Shown: positions 1 to 7,202 of the stretch, piece after piece
Layout of the letters: each line of letters starts with the position of its first letter
Numbering within the stretch: the stretch's first letter is position 1
NCBI RefSeq assembly: GCF_007830455.1
Contig: NZ_VLLB01000003.1
Location: 248,001 to 312,000 of the forward strand
DNA from: Pseudoduganella lurida
Lineage (GTDB): Bacteria > Pseudomonadota > Gammaproteobacteria > Burkholderiales > Burkholderiaceae_D
Length of the DNA: 64,000 nt
Direction of reading: 5' to 3'
Made by a program: the position numbers and the translations under genes
The notes under the pieces: generated by a model
What the model saw: the letters and a program-made list of their open reading frames with translations, nothing else
Database searches by the model: none
Told to the model about the DNA's origin: nothing

Positions 1-516
1 GGGGCCAGCCGGCGCGTGTATGCCTGGCTCAATCCCCTCGTGCAGCTGCTGCGGCCGATCCCGCCCATCGCTTACATTCCTCTTTCGATCCTGTGGTTCG
101 GCATCGGCAACCCGCCCGCCGTGTTCCTGATCGCGCTCGGGGCGTTCTTCCCCGTGCTGATGAATACCGTGGCCGGGGTGCGCCAGGTGGACGGCATCTA
201 CCTGCGCGCGGCGCGCAACCTGGGCGCTTCCGGCACCACGCTGTTCCTGCGCGTGATCCTGCCGGCGGCGGTGCCTTATATCTTGTCGGGGGTGCGGATC
301 GGCATCGGCACGGCCTTCATCGTCGTCATCGTGTCCGAGATGATCGCCGTGAACAACGGCCTGGGCTTCCGCATCCTGGAGGCGCGCGAATACTTCAAGT
401 CGGACCAGGTCATCGCCGGCATGATCACCATCGGGCTGATCGGCCTGGCCATCGACGTGGGCATGAACCGCCTGAACAACCACCTGCTGCGCTGGCACCG
501 CGGACTGGAGAACTGA
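1..516 (+). CDS. ABC transporter permease, SsuC/TauC/NrtB type (5'-truncated by window edge)
   Basis: Inner-membrane permease of a nitrate/sulfonate/taurine-type ABC importer. The reading frame is open from base 1, so the N-terminus lies outside the window; the GTG at 16 is internal. The visible part begins at the family motif LLRPIPPIAYIPL (helix leading to the coupling loop) and contains the hydrophobic stretch around ILWFGIGNPP, the EAA-type loop (residues AARNLGASG) and the terminal helices. The stop TGA ends directly before the ATG of the ATPase gene, so the two are translated as one unit. The substrate cannot be read from the permease; taurine, alkanesulfonate, nitrate and thiamine-precursor systems all use this fold. 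Confidence 0.9.
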   Translation, partial: GASRRVYAWLNPLVQLLRPIPPIAYIPLSILWFGIGNPPAVFLIALGAFFPVLMNTVAGVRQVDGIYLRAARNLGASGTTLFLRVILPAAVPYILSGVRIGIGTAFIVVIVSEMIAVNNGLGFRILEAREYFKSDQVIAGMITIGLIGLAIDVGMNRLNNHLLRWHRGLEN

Positions 517-1344
517 ATGAACGCACAACTGCATCCCCGCGCCGACACCGCCGAAGCGCATGTGGTGGTGGCCGGCGTGAGCAAGGTGTTCGCGACGGGC
601 GGACGGGAGGTCGTCGCGCTGCAGGACATCGACCTGCGCATCCCGCGCGGCCAGTTCGTCTGCCTGCTGGGGCCTTCCGGTTGCGGCAAGTCGACGCTGC
701 TGAACGCCATCGCCGGGTTTGCGCTGCCTTCCGCCGGCATGATCACGGCGGACGGCCAGCTGGTCACGGCGCCCGGCCCGGAGCGCGGTATGGTGTTCCA
801 GGAATACGCGCTGTTCCCATGGATGACGGTGGAAGACAACGTGGCGTTCGGCCTGGAGATCAAGCGCCAGCCGAAGGCGCAGATCCTTGCCACCGTCGAC
901 GAGCTGCTGCACATGCTGTCGCTGGCCGATTTCCGCCACCGCTATCCGAAGGACCTGTCCGGCGGCATGCGCCAGCGGGTGGCCATCGCGCGCGTGCTGG
1001 CCCTGGATGCGCCGATCATGCTGATGGACGAGCCGTTCGGCGCCCTCGATGCGCTCACCCGCCGCAACCTGCAGGACGAGCTGCTGCGCCTGTGGGCGGA
1101 GCTGAAGAAGACCATCGTCTTCGTCACCCACTCGATCGAGGAGGCGATCTACCTGGCCGACCGCATCGTGGTGATGACCTATCGTCCCGGCACGGTCAAG
1201 CGCGACCTGGTCGTGCCGCTGCCGCGCCTGCGCGACCCGGCCGCGCCCGAGTTCAACGCCCTGAAACGCGAGCTGGGCCAGCTGGTGATGGAGGAGCAGC
1301 AGCGGCATCACAACGACGAGCTGCGGATGGCAGCGGTGGACTAA
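517..1344 (+). CDS. ABC transporter ATP-binding protein, SsuB/TauB/NrtD type
   Basis: ATPase partner of the preceding permease, 275 residues, the usual length. Walker A is GPSGCGKST (about residue 52), the Q-loop lies at FQEYALFPW, the ABC signature is LSGGMRQRVAIAR, Walker B is IMLMDEPFGALD, and the switch histidine is in FVTHSIEEA. It starts at the ATG immediately after the permease stop, so it is translationally coupled. All catalytic residues are present. It is the last gene of the import operon; the next gene starts about 110 bp later beyond a large palindrome. Substrate is unknown. Confidence 0.95.
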   Translation: MNAQLHPRADTAEAHVVVAGVSKVFATGGREVVALQDIDLRIPRGQFVCLLGPSGCGKSTLLNAIAGFALPSAGMITADGQLVTAPGPERGMVFQEYALFPWMTVEDNVAFGLEIKRQPKAQILATVDELLHMLSLADFRHRYPKDLSGGMRQRVAIARVLALDAPIMLMDEPFGALDALTRRNLQDELLRLWAELKKTIVFVTHSIEEAIYLADRIVVMTYRPGTVKRDLVVPLPRLRDPAAPEFNALKRELGQLVMEEQQRHHNDELRMAAVD

Positions 1345-1350
1345 CATCGG

Positions 1351-1406
1351 GGACAGGCACCTATTTTCGGGCAACACGCGTGTTGCCCGAAAATAGGTGC
1401 CTGTCC
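1351..1406. repeat. Perfect 56-bp palindrome between the ABC operon and the CcsA-like gene
   Basis: Two 28-bp arms (1351-1378 and 1379-1406) are exact reverse complements with no spacer; the centre is ACACGCGTGT. Each arm carries GGACAGGCACC and TTTTCGGGCAAC. There is no T-tract next to it, so it is not a classical terminator, though the RNA hairpin could stop 3' exonucleases behind the ABC operon. The GGTGCCTGTCC core resembles short intergenic repeats known to me from Oxalobacteraceae genomes. Confidence 0.9.
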
Positions 1407-1453
1407 ACAGGCCACGGCTGATGGCCAAAGCCGCGTTAGTGTAAACTGCGCGG

Positions 1454-2257
1454 ATGCAGACCAATCTCCTGATCGCCGCCACGCTGCTGTATCTCGTGTG
1501 CGCCTTCCTCCCCGCCGACCGGGCAAGAACGATCGCCGCCGGCACCGCGCTGGCCTGGCTGGTGCATGGCGCCGGCCTGTGGATGGACGTGGTGGTGCCC
1601 GGCTCGCTGCGGCTGGGGTTTGCCGCGATGCTGTCGTCCGCACTGTGGATTTCGGTGGGCGCCTACTGGATCGAGAACCGCAATTTCGCGCTGGACGGCC
1701 TGCGCCGCATCGTGATGCCGGTGGCCGCCATCGCCTGCGCGCTGCAGGCGCTGTTCCCCGGCGCGCTGATCGCCCTGGCAGGCCGCACGCCGATGTTCGG
1801 CTGGCACATCGCGATTGCCACGCTGGCCTACAGCACGCTGACGATCGCCGCCTTCCACGCCGTGCTGATGGCGCTGCAGGAATCACGGCTGCACACGCGC
1901 ACCGAGAAGGTGACGTTCCTGTCGTCCGCGCTGGACCAGCTGCCGGCGCTGCTGACGATGGAGAAGCTGCTGTTCCGCATGATCGGCTTCGGCTTCGTGC
2001 TGCTCAGTCTAACCGTCCTGTCCGGCATCGTGTTTTCCGAGCAGCTGTTCGGCCAGGCGCTGAAGTGGGACCACAAATCCGTCTTCACGCTGCTGTCGTG
2101 GCTGCTGTTCGCGGCGCTGCTGGCCGGCCGCCACTTCCGCGGCTGGCGCGGCAAGACGGCGCTGTCGTTTACCCTGGCAGGCTTTGCCACCTTGCTGCTG
2201 GCGTATGTCGGCAGCCGTTTCGTCCTTGAAGTGGTGCTACACCGGAGTTATGCATGA
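1454..2257 (+). CDS. CcsA/YpjD-family inner-membrane protein (cytochrome c assembly protein family)
   Basis: Integral membrane protein of 267 residues with about eight hydrophobic segments, typical of the CcsA/HemX (E. coli YpjD) family, some members of which handle haem in cytochrome c maturation. The C-terminal half has the family layout LKWDHKSVFTLLSWLLF followed by GRHFRGWRGKTA, with a conserved histidine in the loop; the strict WGxxWxWD motif of CcsA is degenerate, so a direct haem-ligase role is uncertain. Its stop overlaps the next start (ATGA at 2254). The neighbourhood CcsA-like, PP0621-like, pilS, pilR is common in Burkholderiales. Start chosen at the ATG at 1454; the upstream Shine-Dalgarno is weak. 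Confidence 0.85.
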   Translation: MQTNLLIAATLLYLVCAFLPADRARTIAAGTALAWLVHGAGLWMDVVVPGSLRLGFAAMLSSALWISVGAYWIENRNFALDGLRRIVMPVAAIACALQALFPGALIALAGRTPMFGWHIAIATLAYSTLTIAAFHAVLMALQESRLHTRTEKVTFLSSALDQLPALLTMEKLLFRMIGFGFVLLSLTVLSGIVFSEQLFGQALKWDHKSVFTLLSWLLFAALLAGRHFRGWRGKTALSFTLAGFATLLLAYVGSRFVLEVVLHRSYA

Positions 2258-2517
2258 GTCGTTTTCTGTTCTGGGTGGCGCTCGCGCTGCTGATCTATTT
2301 CGCGGTCCGGGCCAAGATCCGCCAGTCCGCCCGCAAGCAGCAGGAGGAGTACCGCCGGCAGTACCAACAGCAGCAGGAGGCCCAGCAACCGGCGCGCCAG
2401 GTGGCGCCGCCCGAGACGATGCTGCTGTGCGCGCACTGCGGCGTGCACTTCCCGGCTTCCGAGAACGTGCCGGCCGGCGGGCGCGATTACTGCAGCCCGG
2501 CCCACGTGCCGCACTGA
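2254..2517 (+). CDS. PP0621-family small protein
   Basis: An 87-residue protein with one N-terminal membrane segment (about residues 3-19), a Lys/Gln-rich linker, and a C-terminal zinc-ribbon-like end: CAHCGVHFPASE followed by YCS and a histidine near the stop. This is the PP0621 family, usually encoded between a CcsA-like protein and PilS in beta- and gammaproteobacteria. The function is not known; the Cys/His pattern suggests one bound metal. Translation is coupled to the upstream gene by a 4-bp overlap. Confidence 0.85.
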   Translation: MSRFLFWVALALLIYFAVRAKIRQSARKQQEEYRRQYQQQQEAQQPARQVAPPETMLLCAHCGVHFPASENVPAGGRDYCSPAHVPH

Positions 2518-2545
2518 TGCAGCCCCGGCCCGGCGCGGCGGCACG

Positions 2546-4240
2546 GTGAGCCGGCATCCCGCCCTGTCGCTGCCCGGCCAGGCGCTGTCGCCGGCCTCGC
2601 GCGATACCTTCTGGCGTTCGCTGCAGACGCTGACCGGCACCCGCGTCGTCATCGCGCTGGTGCTGCTGGCCTACCTCAGTTTCGACGGCCGCGGCCTGCA
2701 GGCCGGCGGCGATTTCCTGTCCGCGCAGGCCTGCGTGATCTACCTCGTGCTGGCGCTGCTGTTCCTGCTGGCCGCCGCCTGGTGGCGCCACCGCTTCATG
2801 GCCCAGCTGCTGGGGCAGGTGGCCTGCGACCTGTTCATCATCTCGCTGCTGTATGCGGAGGCGGGCGGTGCGCGCAGCGGCCTGGCCATCCTCTACCTGT
2901 TCCCGCTGGCCGGCTGTGCGATCCTCGCGCCACTGGTCCTTTCTCTTTTCTGTGCTGCGCTGGCCGCGCTGTTCGTGCTGGGCGAAGGGGCCTGGCAGGT
3001 GCTGGCCGGCGGCGACGTGGCGATGCTGCAGGCCGGCCTGTACGGCGCGGCCTTCTTTGCCACCGTGCTGGTGGCGAACCGCATGGCGGCGCGGCTGATC
3101 GGCCAGGAGGAACTGGCCGTGCAGCGCGGCCTCGAGATCGGCGTGCAGCAGGCCGTCAACAGCCTGGTGATGTCCCATGCGGGCGACGGCATCGTCGTCG
3201 TCGGGCCGGATGGCGAACTGCAGGCCGGCAATCCGGCCGCGCGCCAGATGCTGGGCCTGACGGGCGGGCCGGGCCTGCGGCTCGGCGCGCTGCCGTCGCT
3301 GCATCCGCTGGCGCAGGCCTATGAAGACTGGCGCGGCGCACCGCAGCGCCATACCGCCTACATCACCATCAAGCCCCATGCCGATCCGGCGCTGCAGGAC
3401 ATGACGGCCGCGTGGAGCGCGCGGCCCGACCTGGCGGCGCACCTGAAGGTGCGCTTCGTGGCGGCCGATACGGCGCAGCTGGGCATCGAGCGCAACGTGA
3501 TCTTCCTGGAAGACGTGACGGCCATCGAAAACCAGGCGCAGCAGCTCAAGCTGGCCTCGATGGGCCGCCTCACGGCCAGCATCGCGCACGAGGTGCGCAA
3601 CCCGCTGTCGGCCATCGGCCATGCCACGTCGCTGCTGGCCGAGGAGATGGCGGGGCCGGTGCAGGTGCGCCTGCTGAAGATCATCAGCGACAACGTGGCG
3701 CGCGTGAACCGCATGGTGGAGGACATCCTGCAGCTGTCGCGCAAGGCGCAGGGCCACGGCGAACCGCTGGCGCTGGCCGCGTTTGCGGCGGAGCTGAAGG
3801 AGGAGTTCGACGAGGTGCACCGGCTCGATCCGGCGGTACTCGATATCGGCGGCGTCACGGACGTGACGGTGCGCTTCGATCCGCTGCACCTGCGCGAGGT
3901 GCTGGTCAACCTGCTCGGCAACGCCACCCGCTATGCCAGCCGCCGGCCGGCGTCGATCCGCATGTTCGTGGTACACGCCGCCGGCGGCGCCCGGGCACCC
4001 GAGCTGCACGTGCAGGACGACGGTCCCGGCATCTCCCCAGAGGTGCGCGCCCACCTGTTCGAGCCGTTCTACACTACCAGCTCGAAGGGGACCGGGCTCG
4101 GCCTGTACCTGGCGCGCGAACTGTGCCTGAACAACGAGGCGATGCTCGACTACGAATACCGCTTCGAGCCCGGCGCCGAAGGCGAGGCGCGGCCCTCGTC
4201 CGGCCGCTTCGTCATCACCTTCGCGCGCCCCGCAGCGTAG
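2546..4240 (+). CDS. pilS: PilS-like sensor histidine kinase
   Basis: Membrane sensor kinase of 564 residues. About six N-terminal membrane helices (residues 30-190) are followed by a PAS-like region (about 205-330), a HisKA domain with H-box IAHEVRNPLSAIG, and a HATPase domain with N-box EVLVNLLGNATRYA, G1 DDGPGI and G2 GTGLGL. This is the architecture of PilS, the partner of PilR in type IV pilus control. It starts at GTG 2546, 28 bp after the PP0621-like gene, and the regulator follows 17 bp downstream. No pilus structural gene lies in the window, so the pilus target is inferred from the pair and its conserved neighbourhood. Confidence 0.88.
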   Translation: MSRHPALSLPGQALSPASRDTFWRSLQTLTGTRVVIALVLLAYLSFDGRGLQAGGDFLSAQACVIYLVLALLFLLAAAWWRHRFMAQLLGQVACDLFIISLLYAEAGGARSGLAILYLFPLAGCAILAPLVLSLFCAALAALFVLGEGAWQVLAGGDVAMLQAGLYGAAFFATVLVANRMAARLIGQEELAVQRGLEIGVQQAVNSLVMSHAGDGIVVVGPDGELQAGNPAARQMLGLTGGPGLRLGALPSLHPLAQAYEDWRGAPQRHTAYITIKPHADPALQDMTAAWSARPDLAAHLKVRFVAADTAQLGIERNVIFLEDVTAIENQAQQLKLASMGRLTASIAHEVRNPLSAIGHATSLLAEEMAGPVQVRLLKIISDNVARVNRMVEDILQLSRKAQGHGEPLALAAFAAELKEEFDEVHRLDPAVLDIGGVTDVTVRFDPLHLREVLVNLLGNATRYASRRPASIRMFVVHAAGGARAPELHVQDDGPGISPEVRAHLFEPFYTTSSKGTGLGLYLARELCLNNEAMLDYEYRFEPGAEGEARPSSGRFVITFARPAA

Positions 4241-4257
4241 CAAACCATGAGGAAACC

Positions 4258-5763
4258 ATGAGTGCATCCCCCCGCGTCCTCGTGGTGGACGACGAAGACG
4301 ACCTGCGCGACCTGCTCGAGATCACGCTGCTGAAGATGGGCCTGGAGGTCGATGGCGCCGGCGACCTGAAAGGCGCGCGCCGGCTGTTCGCCGTCCACGA
4401 GTACGACCTGGTGCTGACCGACATGCGCCTGCCGGACGGCGTGGGCCTCGACTTCGTGCGCGAGATCGTGGCCAGCGGGCGGGCCACGCCGGTGGCGGTC
4501 GTCACCGCCTTCGGCAGCGCGGAAAATGCCGTCGTGGCGCTCAAGGCCGGCGCCTTCGACTACGTGACGAAGCCGCTGCAGCTGGACCAGCTGCGCCTGA
4601 TGGTGCAGTCGGCGCTGAAGCTGAACCGCCCCGATTCGCCCGCCGCGCCGCCGGAGCAGCCGGTGGACAGCCGCCTGAAGGGGCAGTCCGCCGCGATGCA
4701 GGCGCTGCGCGCGCAGATCGCCCGGCTGGCCCGCTCGATGGCGCCCATCGCGATCACCGGCGAATCGGGCTCCGGCAAGGAACTGGCGGCGCGCGAGATC
4801 CATGCACGGGGCGCGCGTGCGGACAAGCCCTTCATCGCCGTGAACTGCGGCGCGATCCCCGAGGCGCTGATGGAGGCCGAGTTCTTCGGCTACCGCAAGG
4901 GCGCCTTCACGGGCGCGGCGGACGAGCGCGACGGCTTCTTCCAGGCCGCCAACGGCGGCACGCTGATGCTCGACGAGGTGGCCGACCTGCCGCTGGCGAT
5001 GCAGGTGAAGCTGCTGCGCGCGATCCAGGAACGGCGCGTGCGCAAGATCGGCGCGACGGCCGAGGAGCCGGTGGACGTGCGCATCGTCAGCGCTACGCAC
5101 CGCGACCTGGGACGCTGGGTGGAGGAGGGCCGCTTCCGCCAGGATCTGTTCTATCGCCTGAACGTGATCGAGCTGGCGCTGCCGCCCCTGCGCGAGCGGC
5201 TGGACGACCTGCCGGTGCTGACCGATGCGATCCTGGTGCGGCTGTCGGCGGGCGGCACGCCGGCCGTGCTGGGACCCGGCGTGCTCGATGCGCTGCGCGG
5301 CTACAGCTTCCCGGGCAATGTGCGCGAGCTGGAGAATGTGCTGGAGCGGGCGCTGGCGTTTTCCAACGATGGCGTGATCAACGTGGAGGACCTGGCGCTG
5401 AAGGGGGCGAAGCTGGTGGAGGCGCCTGGCGCGGCGCCGGGATCGTCCACCGTACCGTCGCCCGCCGTACCGTCACCCGCGGCACTCGCGCCGTCGGTCC
5501 CGGTGCCGGCGCCGACGACTCTGGCGCCGACCGGGTCGCCGCAGCCGCCCGTGGCCGATGACGAGATGCCGCCGCTGCCCGACCTGTCGGTGCTGCCCTC
5601 GAACCTGCCCGCCTACCTGGAACGGGTGGAGCGCGAGATCCTCGTCCGCGCGCTGTCGCGCACGCAGTACAACCGCACCCAGGCCGCGCAGCTGCTGGGC
5701 ATCAGCTTCAGGCAGCTGCGCTACCAGATGCAGAAGCTGGGGATCCAGGAGCCCGGGGAGTAA
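4258..5763 (+). CDS. pilR: PilR-like sigma-54-dependent response regulator
   Basis: NtrC-family activator of 501 residues. The receiver domain (1-120) has acidic pocket DDEDD and phospho-acceptor Asp in LVLTDMRLPDG. The AAA+ domain has Walker A GESGSGKE, the sigma-54 loop GAFTGA, Walker B LMLDEVADL and the arginine-finger region. A Pro/Ala-rich linker (about 395-435) leads to a Fis-type helix-turn-helix, NRTQAAQLLGISFRQLRYQM. The frame is open far upstream inside pilS; the start is the ATG at 4258, where REC homology begins, after a second ATG-containing spacer. All ATPase residues are intact. Confidence 0.92.
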   Translation: MSASPRVLVVDDEDDLRDLLEITLLKMGLEVDGAGDLKGARRLFAVHEYDLVLTDMRLPDGVGLDFVREIVASGRATPVAVVTAFGSAENAVVALKAGAFDYVTKPLQLDQLRLMVQSALKLNRPDSPAAPPEQPVDSRLKGQSAAMQALRAQIARLARSMAPIAITGESGSGKELAAREIHARGARADKPFIAVNCGAIPEALMEAEFFGYRKGAFTGAADERDGFFQAANGGTLMLDEVADLPLAMQVKLLRAIQERRVRKIGATAEEPVDVRIVSATHRDLGRWVEEGRFRQDLFYRLNVIELALPPLRERLDDLPVLTDAILVRLSAGGTPAVLGPGVLDALRGYSFPGNVRELENVLERALAFSNDGVINVEDLALKGAKLVEAPGAAPGSSTVPSPAVPSPAALAPSVPVPAPTTLAPTGSPQPPVADDEMPPLPDLSVLPSNLPAYLERVEREILVRALSRTQYNRTQAAQLLGISFRQLRYQMQKLGIQEPGE

Positions 5764-5794
5764 TAGCAGTCAGCGTTACGCCCGCTTTACTGCT

Positions 5795-5859
5795 GGGGTC
5801 AGACCCGCGATAGCGCTGACGACAGGGATCGCGGGCCCGGGCGCTTTGGGTCAGACCCC
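5795..5859. repeat. REP-like element with GGGTCAGACCC motifs
   Basis: The 3' region of pilR holds GGGGTCAGACCC (5795-5806) and GGGTCAGACCCC (5848-5859). Between them lies a hairpin whose arms CCCGCGAT (5804-5811) and ATCGCGGG (5828-5835) are exact complements. Such GGGTCAGACCC units are scattered between genes in Oxalobacteraceae genomes to my knowledge. The remaining bases to 5950 show no gene. Confidence 0.7.
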
Positions 5860-5950
5860 TGGGCGGCGGCGCGGAGTCCCGGTACGCCCGCGGGCCGCAG
5901 CGGTCAGCGGGCGGTTAGGTCCGACCTGCGCTTGCTGGCTTTGGCAGATG

Positions 5951-6451
5951 TCATTCGTATCGGGGAGCGAGCAGGTTCGATCGAATGAAATTGACGACAT
6001 CAGCGCTGTCCGTCAGGATGGTGCGCGTAACCACCCCATTCACGACCTGCCACTCCGCTGCATACGAGCCGCCAGCGTCGCCAAGCACTGCCCGCACGGT
6101 GCAGTTACGTCCATCGTAGCAGTATCCGTCCCATCGACCTCTGAGGTCTGGCCCGAGCAGAGGGTCATACATTCCAGCTACATCTAGCTGGTAATTGTTG
6201 CCAAGGTAGCTGATCCGGACACTCGCTAGCATGGTTTTGGGCAGGCCGATGGCACCGAACATGCGGTGGCCGTCGATGAAGCAAGGGCGATAGGGCTGGC
6301 AGCCGGCAATGGTGTGGCCGGTGGCGATGAATGGCATTTCGTTGACCACCAAGTGAACGCCCGAGCGCAGTTCAGTGCCCGGTTCCGCACCCTCGGCCCC
6401 CTGGCAGATGATCAGGCAATGCACCGCGCAGACAGTCGCCACCCTGTACAT
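5951..6451 (-). CDS. Small secreted protein of unknown function
   Basis: A 166-residue protein I do not recognise. It begins with a short hydrophobic segment (YRVATVCAVHCLIICQGAEG) that looks like a signal peptide, followed by a mature part with six further cysteines (in pairs such as GYCYDGRNC) that could form disulfides. A good Shine-Dalgarno, GGGAG, lies 6 nt before the ATG at 6451, which supports a real gene. Codon use and GC content look lower than in the flanking pilR and nrdA, consistent with transfer. It lies where I would expect ampD in related genomes (pilSR-ampD-nrdA). Confidence 0.6.
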   Translation of the reverse strand: MYRVATVCAVHCLIICQGAEGAEPGTELRSGVHLVVNEMPFIATGHTIAGCQPYRPCFIDGHRMFGAIGLPKTMLASVRISYLGNNYQLDVAGMYDPLLGPDLRGRWDGYCYDGRNCTVRAVLGDAGGSYAAEWQVVNGVVTRTILTDSADVVNFIRSNLLAPRYE

Positions 6452-6469
6452 GATGTGCTCCCGTTTGGT

Positions 6470-6529
6470 GTATGACAGGCAGAGCCATCATGCCCATATG
6501 TATGACAGGCAGGGCCATCATGCCCATAT
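6470..6529. repeat. Two-copy 30-bp tandem repeat upstream of the secreted-protein gene
   Basis: Copies 6470-6499 and 6500-6529 differ at one base (AGAGCC versus AGGGCC). They lie 19 bp before the minus-strand start at 6451, in the 5' leader or promoter of that gene, and may duplicate a binding site. Confidence 0.9.
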
Positions 6530-6695
6530 ATATGTTACCGACGCCGTTATGCCGGCTTGGATCGGTCCCCGTCGACGGTGAGTTCAGCGTAGGCGAGTTG
6601 CGGCGATTGTCAACGCTCGTGCGGAAATACTTGCCTTCGACGCCTGATGCCTTGTGGACCCGGACCGCCACCCAACGGCCTATCCAGCCATCGTC

Positions 6696-6701
6696 TATAA
6701 T
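6696..6701 (+). promoter_or_regulatory. -10 box (TATAAT) in front of the candidate structured RNA
   Basis: A perfect TATAAT lies 7 nt before the base where the candidate RNA's pairing regions begin. No good -35 hexamer is visible at 16-18 bp, so this is a half-supported promoter. Confidence 0.45.
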
Positions 6702-6707
6702 GCCGCT

Positions 6708-6865
6708 CCGCCGCACGGGCGGGGGGCTTCCGGGAAGATGTCCTGCGCCTAAAATTGCCAGGAAGCTAACGCCCTGCAAGGCACGCCTGCCCATGGATGA
6801 GGCAGGCTGAAAAGGGGTGTTAGTACTCGCTCCGGCGAGAACGCCCGCCCTTATCGGGGCCTTTA
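6708..6865 (+). ncRNA. Candidate structured RNA, possibly 6S RNA (ssrS)
   Basis: There is no open frame of note here, but the strand folds well: a closing stem GGGCGGG (6717-6723) with CCCGCCC (6844-6850); GCTTCC with GGAAGC; TAACGCCC with GGGGTGTTA; a central 7-bp hairpin GCCTGCC/GGCAGGC; and a side hairpin CTCGC-TCCG-GCGAG on the 3' strand. A long irregular duplex of about 160 nt with a 3'-strand hairpin, together with CCTAAAATTGCC (similar to CCTTAAAACTGC of E. coli 6S), fits 6S RNA. Against this, 6S usually sits beside zapA. It could instead be an nrd leader element. Confidence 0.4.
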
Positions 6866-6936
6866 AAAGTCAACCGAATTATTAGCCTTTTCGCTAAAAA
6901 AATTCGTCCTGTAGCGCTTGTGCAAGCCCCACACCC

Positions 6937-6983
6937 TCACTACAATTAGTGTGAAGCTTTTAGCGCATCACTAAATATAGTAC
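6937..6983 (+). promoter_or_regulatory. Tandem NrdR boxes upstream of nrdA
   Basis: Two 16-bp near-palindromes match the NrdR consensus ACACwATATATwGwGT: TCACTACAATTAGTGT (6937-6952) and TCACTAAATATAGTAC (6968-6983). Their starts are exactly 31 bp apart, three helical turns, as known for NrdR box pairs in front of nrd operons. NrdR with bound ATP/dATP would repress nrdAB here. The nrdR gene itself is not in the window. Confidence 0.8.
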
Positions 6984-7069
6984 TTATCGTCGCAAACGCG
7001 GGCAGTCAGTGTCGTTGCAGACAGCGCCGCAAATTACTTGTTGTAAAATCAAAGCTGCTGTAGGGCAAC

Positions 7070-7075
7070 TATAAT
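7070..7075 (+). promoter_or_regulatory. Possible -10 box for nrdA
   Basis: TATAAT at 7070-7075 would start transcription near 7082, giving a 120-nt leader. No convincing -35 hexamer lies 16-18 bp upstream. The NrdR boxes lie about 90-130 bp upstream of this start, which is farther than usual for direct repression, so another promoter nearer the boxes is possible. Confidence 0.35.
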
Positions 7076-7202
7076 GGGAAGCCCGACGCACAGCGCCAGC
7101 CAGGCAGCATTCCAGGCATCTGGAGAGCGCCGGCATGGGCCGTTCGTACGGGGTTTCCGTGGCAGCCAACCGTTATCCGCACCGCTTAATCGGGGAGCAT
7201 CT

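Noticed and set aside
1351..1406. Rho-independent terminator of the ABC operon
   Set aside because: There is no T-tract after the stem in either direction; kept as a palindromic repeat.
2237..4267. 676-residue minus-strand open frame opposite pilS
   Set aside because: Low-complexity Arg/Gln/His composition mirroring third-position GC of pilS; no start signal or domain.
6372..6794. Minus-strand frame with twofold MGMMALPVIH
   Set aside because: The repeat comes from the 30-bp tandem DNA repeat; the frame overlaps a better-supported gene and the RNA candidate.
6530..7202. Cobalamin riboswitch upstream of the ribonucleotide reductase
   Set aside because: The B12-box GCCACTG and other conserved AdoCbl elements are not present; NrdR boxes explain the regulation.
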